From Burkholderia sp. WP9 (GTDB lineage: Bacteria; Pseudomonadota; Gammaproteobacteria; Burkholderiales; Burkholderiaceae): a stretch of DNA of 64,000 bases. Location: positions 1,922,001 to 1,986,000 of the forward strand of contig NZ_FNTG01000002.1 in assembly GCF_900104795.1 (NCBI RefSeq), given 5' to 3'. This document shows positions 61,527 to 64,000 of the stretch, piece after piece (the stretch's first letter is position 1; every line of letters begins with the position of its first letter). A program made the position numbers and the translations under genes. The notes under the pieces were generated by a model. It ran no database searches. It was not told the origin of the DNA and was given only the letters and a program-made list of their open reading frames with translations.

Positions 61527-63776
61527 ATGCGCAACGACAAAGACGCGCTGACCAGCGCTCGCGGCGCCGCGCGCCGTCGCTTCATCAAGCAGAGTTCGGC
61601 GCTGTTGGCCTCGGGGCTTGCGATCGGCTTCCAGTTGCCTGAAGCGTTCGCCAACGGTAATAGCCCAAGCGGCGACCCCAAACCGCAAGCCGGCGAATTC
61701 GAACCGAATGCGTGGGTGCGCGTACTGCCGGACGACACGATCAAGCTCGTCGTCCATAAACACGACTCCGGCACGGGAACGCGTACCGCGCTCGCTGCGC
61801 TGGTCGCGGAAGAATTGGATGTCGATCCGTTTCGCGTGGATGTGATTACGCCGGAGAATCCGTTTTACGGCGATTACATTCATCCGTTGTGGAAGGTGTT
61901 TTCGACGGGCGGGAGTACGAGCGTCTCGCTGGAATACGACCGCTTGCGACGTGCAGGCGCGACAGCGCGGGCGATGTTGATCGCTGCCGCGGCAAAGCAA
62001 TGGAATGTGGCGCCGTCGGCGTGTTCGACGGAAAACGGCTTCGTAATCGACAAGGCTGGCAGCAAGCGTGCGAACTACGGCTCGCTGGCGCAGGTCGCCG
62101 CGCAATTGCCCGCGCCTAAGGACGTCGCGTTGAAAGACCCGTCGCAGTTCAGATACATCGGCAAATTGCAGAAGAAACGCGGCGCGGCGGAGAAGGCGAG
62201 AGGCGCGTTTCGATACAGCATCGACGTGTCGTTGCCGGGCATGCTGGTCGCGGTCGTCACACGTGCGCCGGTGATTGATGCGCGCGTGCGCAGCGTGGAT
62301 GCCAAAGCCGCGCTGGCCGTGCCCGGTGTGCGGCAGGTCGTGCAGATTCCTGGGAGGCCGGACATTCTCGGCGGCAATCAGGCGGGCGTGGCCGTATTGG
62401 CTGATGACTACTGGTCGGCGCATAAGGGGCAGGCGGCGTTGCATGTGGAGTGGGAAGATAGTCCGCTTGAAACTTTCGATAGCAGCACGCTTGCTGCGCG
62501 TCAGGCGGCGTGGCTCGACGATCCCGCGGCAAGGGTGGTGCCGACCATTCAGAGCGGCGATGTGAAGACGGCGTGGCCGCATGGTGCGCGGGTGATCGAA
62601 GCTGCTTATTCGATGCCTTATAAGGCGCAGAATCCGCTCGAACCGATCAACGTCACTGCGTGGGCGAAGGATGGGCAGATCGAGTATTGGGGTGGTCTGC
62701 AGGTGCCTTCGACGGTGCAGGAGGCGGCCGAGGTGATCGGCGGCATTCCGGCGGATCGTGTGGTGCTGCACGAGCTGGTTTCAGGCGGGAGCTTTGGGTC
62801 GCGTGAATCGAAGTACTGGCTTTTTGAAGTGACGTGGCTTGCGTTGAAGGTTGGCAAGCCGGTCAAGCTGATGAACAGCCGCGAGGACGAAATGCGCGCG
62901 CTTTACTATCACTCGGCGAGCTATCACCGGGCGAGGGCCGTGCTCGATGCGCGCGGCAATCTGGCGACGCTGCAATTGCGCGCGGTCATGCCTGCTTCGC
63001 CGGAACAATGGGAGCCGGGGTACTTCGATCGGCCGGATCGGATGGATTACAGCACGACCGAAGCGATCAGCAAGTATGAGTTCGCTTATGGCGCGCCGCA
63101 TGTGGATATCGGTTGGGTGCGGCATGAGACGGGGGTGCCGACCGGGTGGTATCGGGCGGTGAGTTATATCCCGAATGTGTTCGCGGTCGAGTCGTTCATG
63201 GATGAGGCGGCGCATGCGGGGCATCAGGACCCGGTCGAGTTTCGGCTCGCGCATATGAACGATCCGAGGCATCAGGCTGTTTTGCGTGAGGCGGCGAAAC
63301 GGGCCGGGTGGGGAAAGGCGTTGCCTGCCGGGACTGCTTTGGGTGTGGCGACGAATCAGGCGTATAGCAGTTATGTGGCGGTCGTGGCGCGGGTGGCTCG
63401 CAAGGGCGATGGGGTTGTAGTCGAGAAGCTCACCTGTGTCGCGGATTGTGGGTTGGCTGTCTCGCCTGGTGGTGTAGAGGAACAGCTTTATGGTGGATTG
63501 ATGTGGGGGCTCGGGCATGCGACAGCGGATCGCATTGATATTCGGCATGGGCAGATTCAGCAGAAGAACTTCGATAGTTATCGGGTCATGCGGATGAGTG
63601 ATATGCCCGAGGTCGACGTTCTGATTGTGCAGGGGGATACGTCGAAACCGGGTGGCGTGGGGGAGTTGTCGAGTCCTTCGGTGGCGCCGGCGGTTGCTAA
63701 TGCGGTGTTCAGGCTAACGGGGAAGCGGTTGCGCGATACGCCGTTTGAGTTGGAGAAAGTGGGCCGGAAGGCGTAG
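61527..63776 (+). CDS. iorB: Molybdopterin-binding subunit of an IorAB-type aldehyde/heterocycle hydroxylase
   Basis: 749 residues. A TAT signal (ARRRFIKQSSALLASGLAIGF) exports it, with the small subunit as passenger. The molybdopterin domain covers most of the protein; the catalytic Glu is E713 in GGVGELSSPS, where xanthine-oxidase relatives usually have G-E-P. IorAB oxidises N-heteroaromatics such as isoquinoline or aldehydes by hydroxylation from water. It starts at the base after the iorA stop, so the two are translationally coupled. The substrate here is unknown; the neighbouring catabolic cluster makes an N-heteroaromatic plausible. Confidence 0.9.
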   Translation: MRNDKDALTSARGAARRRFIKQSSALLASGLAIGFQLPEAFANGNSPSGDPKPQAGEFEPNAWVRVLPDDTIKLVVHKHDSGTGTRTALAALVAEELDVDPFRVDVITPENPFYGDYIHPLWKVFSTGGSTSVSLEYDRLRRAGATARAMLIAAAAKQWNVAPSACSTENGFVIDKAGSKRANYGSLAQVAAQLPAPKDVALKDPSQFRYIGKLQKKRGAAEKARGAFRYSIDVSLPGMLVAVVTRAPVIDARVRSVDAKAALAVPGVRQVVQIPGRPDILGGNQAGVAVLADDYWSAHKGQAALHVEWEDSPLETFDSSTLAARQAAWLDDPAARVVPTIQSGDVKTAWPHGARVIEAAYSMPYKAQNPLEPINVTAWAKDGQIEYWGGLQVPSTVQEAAEVIGGIPADRVVLHELVSGGSFGSRESKYWLFEVTWLALKVGKPVKLMNSREDEMRALYYHSASYHRARAVLDARGNLATLQLRAVMPASPEQWEPGYFDRPDRMDYSTTEAISKYEFAYGAPHVDIGWVRHETGVPTGWYRAVSYIPNVFAVESFMDEAAHAGHQDPVEFRLAHMNDPRHQAVLREAAKRAGWGKALPAGTALGVATNQAYSSYVAVVARVARKGDGVVVEKLTCVADCGLAVSPGGVEEQLYGGLMWGLGHATADRIDIRHGQIQQKNFDSYRVMRMSDMPEVDVLIVQGDTSKPGGVGELSSPSVAPAVANAVFRLTGKRLRDTPFELEKVGRKA

Positions 63777-63883
63777 GCTTGAGGCGGGGTTGCGCGATTC
63801 GATCTGGCTATTGCATCGACCGGTTGAATCCGCGACCGATTAAGCCGCTGTTAGAATGGCTGCCCTTTCCTTGGGAGCTGCAC

Positions 63884-64000
63884 ATGTCTTGGTTCATCTA
63901 TGAAGTGCCCGAATACAACGAAGATGCGGCACGTATCGAACCCTTCAGCGACCTGCGTAGCCGTGTCGTGAAACTCAGTGGTCAGGCCATGGCTGACGAG
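63884..64000 (+). CDS. Partial gene (5' end only), unknown
   Basis: 39 codons up to the window end, starting MSWFIYEVPEYNEDAARIEPF. GGGAG lies 9 bases before the ATG. Not recognised; the 3' part lies outside the window. It follows the iorB-type gene by about 107 bases on the same strand. Confidence 0.6.
   Translation, partial: MSWFIYEVPEYNEDAARIEPFSDLRSRVVKLSGQAMADE

Overview
The window is high-GC, gene-dense DNA that reads as a chromosome segment of a Burkholderiaceae bacterium, most likely Paraburkholderia or a close relative. This rests on protein style (many LysR regulators, paired lysR/lysA, TAT-exported phospholipase C, IorAB-type oxidoreductase, HiPIP, XapX and DUF1488 proteins) and not on a marker gene. 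There are no rRNA or tRNA genes, insertion sequences, phage genes or CRISPR arrays. The window opens in the 3' end of a rubredoxin-like gene and closes in the 5' end of an unknown gene.

Layout. 1-6.8 kb: short-chain dehydrogenase; divergent lysR/lysA; a LysR regulator divergent from a basic-amino-acid binding protein and a zinc deacylase; a cupin. 6.8-9.4 kb: lipoprotein plus TAT phospholipase C. 9.6-17 kb: a carbohydrate run (GH133-type debranching enzyme, GH63-type glucosidase, G6P dehydrogenase, ROK/polyphosphate glucokinase) that could release glucose, phosphorylate it and oxidise it. 18.4-22.2 kb: Fur-box-preceded iron uptake operon (TonB receptor, PKHD hydroxylase, PepSY membrane protein). 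22.5-27.5 kb: a 1648-residue double hybrid histidine kinase. 27.5-32 kb: small redox and hypothetical genes, plus an orphan terminator that may mark a small RNA. 32.3-35 kb: a DGPF-DGPF-VOC-ECF42 sigma-factor cassette with a candidate ECF promoter. 35-48.3 kb: mixed single genes (methyltransferase, exporters, GNATs, AraC, LysR, MocR, APH(6)-like kinase).

Two regions stand out. At 48.46-49.92 kb a threonyl-tRNA synthetase paralogue lacks the TGS and editing domains. It is preceded by a leader that looks like a classical attenuator: a promoter, an apparently leaderless 28-codon peptide with a run of six Thr codons, mutually exclusive hairpins and a strong 12-bp terminator stem. At 50.0-58.8 kb an eight-gene minus-strand cluster, divergent from a LysR gene, encodes two tandem ACMSD-type amidohydrolases (the first has lost its HxH metal motif), UbiD and UbiX, a His-rich CobW GTPase, an NCS2 nucleobase permease, an 8-oxoguanine-deaminase-type hydrolase and an arylmalonate-decarboxylase-like protein. 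It looks like an undescribed catabolic pathway for a nucleobase-like or N-heteroaromatic carboxylate. The window ends with a LysR gene divergent from an IorAB-type molybdenum hydroxylase.
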